From Chloroflexota bacterium (GTDB lineage: Bacteria; Chloroflexota; Dehalococcoidia; Dehalococcoidales; UBA2162): DNA of 6,573 nucleotides. The stretch lies in NCBI GenBank assembly GCA_016202555.1, contig JACQOL010000127.1, positions 1-6,573 on the forward strand. The letters are read 5' to 3'. Shown here piece after piece: positions 6,444-6,573 of this stretch (position 1 is the first letter of the stretch; each line of letters begins with the position of its first letter). The notes under the pieces are model-generated. The model saw nothing but the letters and a program-made list of their open reading frames with translations. It did no database searches and was not told the DNA's origin. The position numbers and the translations under genes are program-made.

Positions 6444-6573
6444 CGCCGATTCTTACCGTCTGCTTTTAATTTCATATTAGTTGAATATTGCGACCGAACC
6501 GCCGGGGATAATAACTCCCTCATCTTAGCCGCAATGTTATCTGACGCCATTAAAGACTCACCGATGAGCACGG
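6440..6573 (-). CDS. trpC: Indole-3-glycerol phosphate synthase, C-terminal end only
   Basis: Only the last 43 codons are in the window; the gene continues past the right edge. The minus strand opens with [20 protein letters not shown], the end of the TrpC TIM barrel, where GES(L/F)M is the conserved phosphate-binding signature just before the last helix. A hydrophilic tail of about 23 residues follows, ending in GKNRR and a TGA at 6442-6440. TrpC closes the indole ring to make indole-3-glycerol phosphate, the TrpA substrate. The stop overlaps the trpF ATG by 4 bp (ATGA), and the order trpC-trpF-trpB-trpA is that of a complete trp operon. The fragment is short, but the motif and context make the call firm. 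Confidence 0.9.
   Translation of the reverse strand, partial: VLIGESLMASDNIAAKMRELLSPAVRSQYSTNMKLKADGKNRR

Overview
The window looks like a normal chromosomal segment from an anaerobic bacterium. It holds two convergent, tightly packed operon ends. No mobile element, CRISPR array, RNA gene or phage gene is visible. The seven genes are a partial etfB, a ferredoxin-fused etfA and a membrane iron-sulfur oxidoreductase on the plus strand, and trpA, trpB, trpF and a partial trpC on the minus strand. My best guess for the host is a Chloroflexota (Dehalococcoidia-like) anaerobe. This rests on the trpC-F-B-A order, the GTG/TTG starts, the roughly even base composition and the general look of the proteins. 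An anaerobic bacterium from another phylum is possible; no marker gene settles it.

Left half, plus strand (1-3668): the C-terminal 99 codons of an electron-transfer flavoprotein beta subunit are followed after 14 bp by an ETF alpha subunit. This alpha subunit carries an N-terminal ferredoxin domain with two four-cysteine motifs. Its last 11 bases overlap the preferred start of a 660-aa protein with five membrane spans, two 4Fe-4S motifs and two complete CCG (DUF224) cysteine domains. That architecture matches the ETF:(methyl)menaquinone oxidoreductase (EMO) type and resembles a fused HdrE-HdrD. Together the three genes read as a route from flavoprotein dehydrogenases (typically acyl-CoA dehydrogenases) through ETF into the membrane quinone pool. 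An alternative is exchange with a ferredoxin or disulfide partner.

Right half, minus strand (3694-6573): in transcription order these are trpC (3' end only), trpF, an 87-bp spacer, trpB and trpA. trpC/trpF overlap by ATGA and trpB/trpA by TTGA, so translation is probably coupled within each pair. TrpF, TrpB and TrpA have all the catalytic residues I checked. They cover phosphoribosylanthranilate isomerisation and the two halves of tryptophan synthase; TrpC supplies the indole-glycerol-phosphate step between them.

Non-coding DNA is scarce: 14 bp between etfB and etfA, 25 bp at the convergent junction, and 87 bp between trpF and trpB. The last contains a strong palindrome of the dispersed-repeat type, which is the main piece of structure not explained by the genes. 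I did not find a clearly undescribed system. The points most worth a second look are the ferredoxin-ETF/EMO module, the arrangement of its candidate heme histidines, the unusual first cluster motif in EtfA, and the palindrome in the trp operon.
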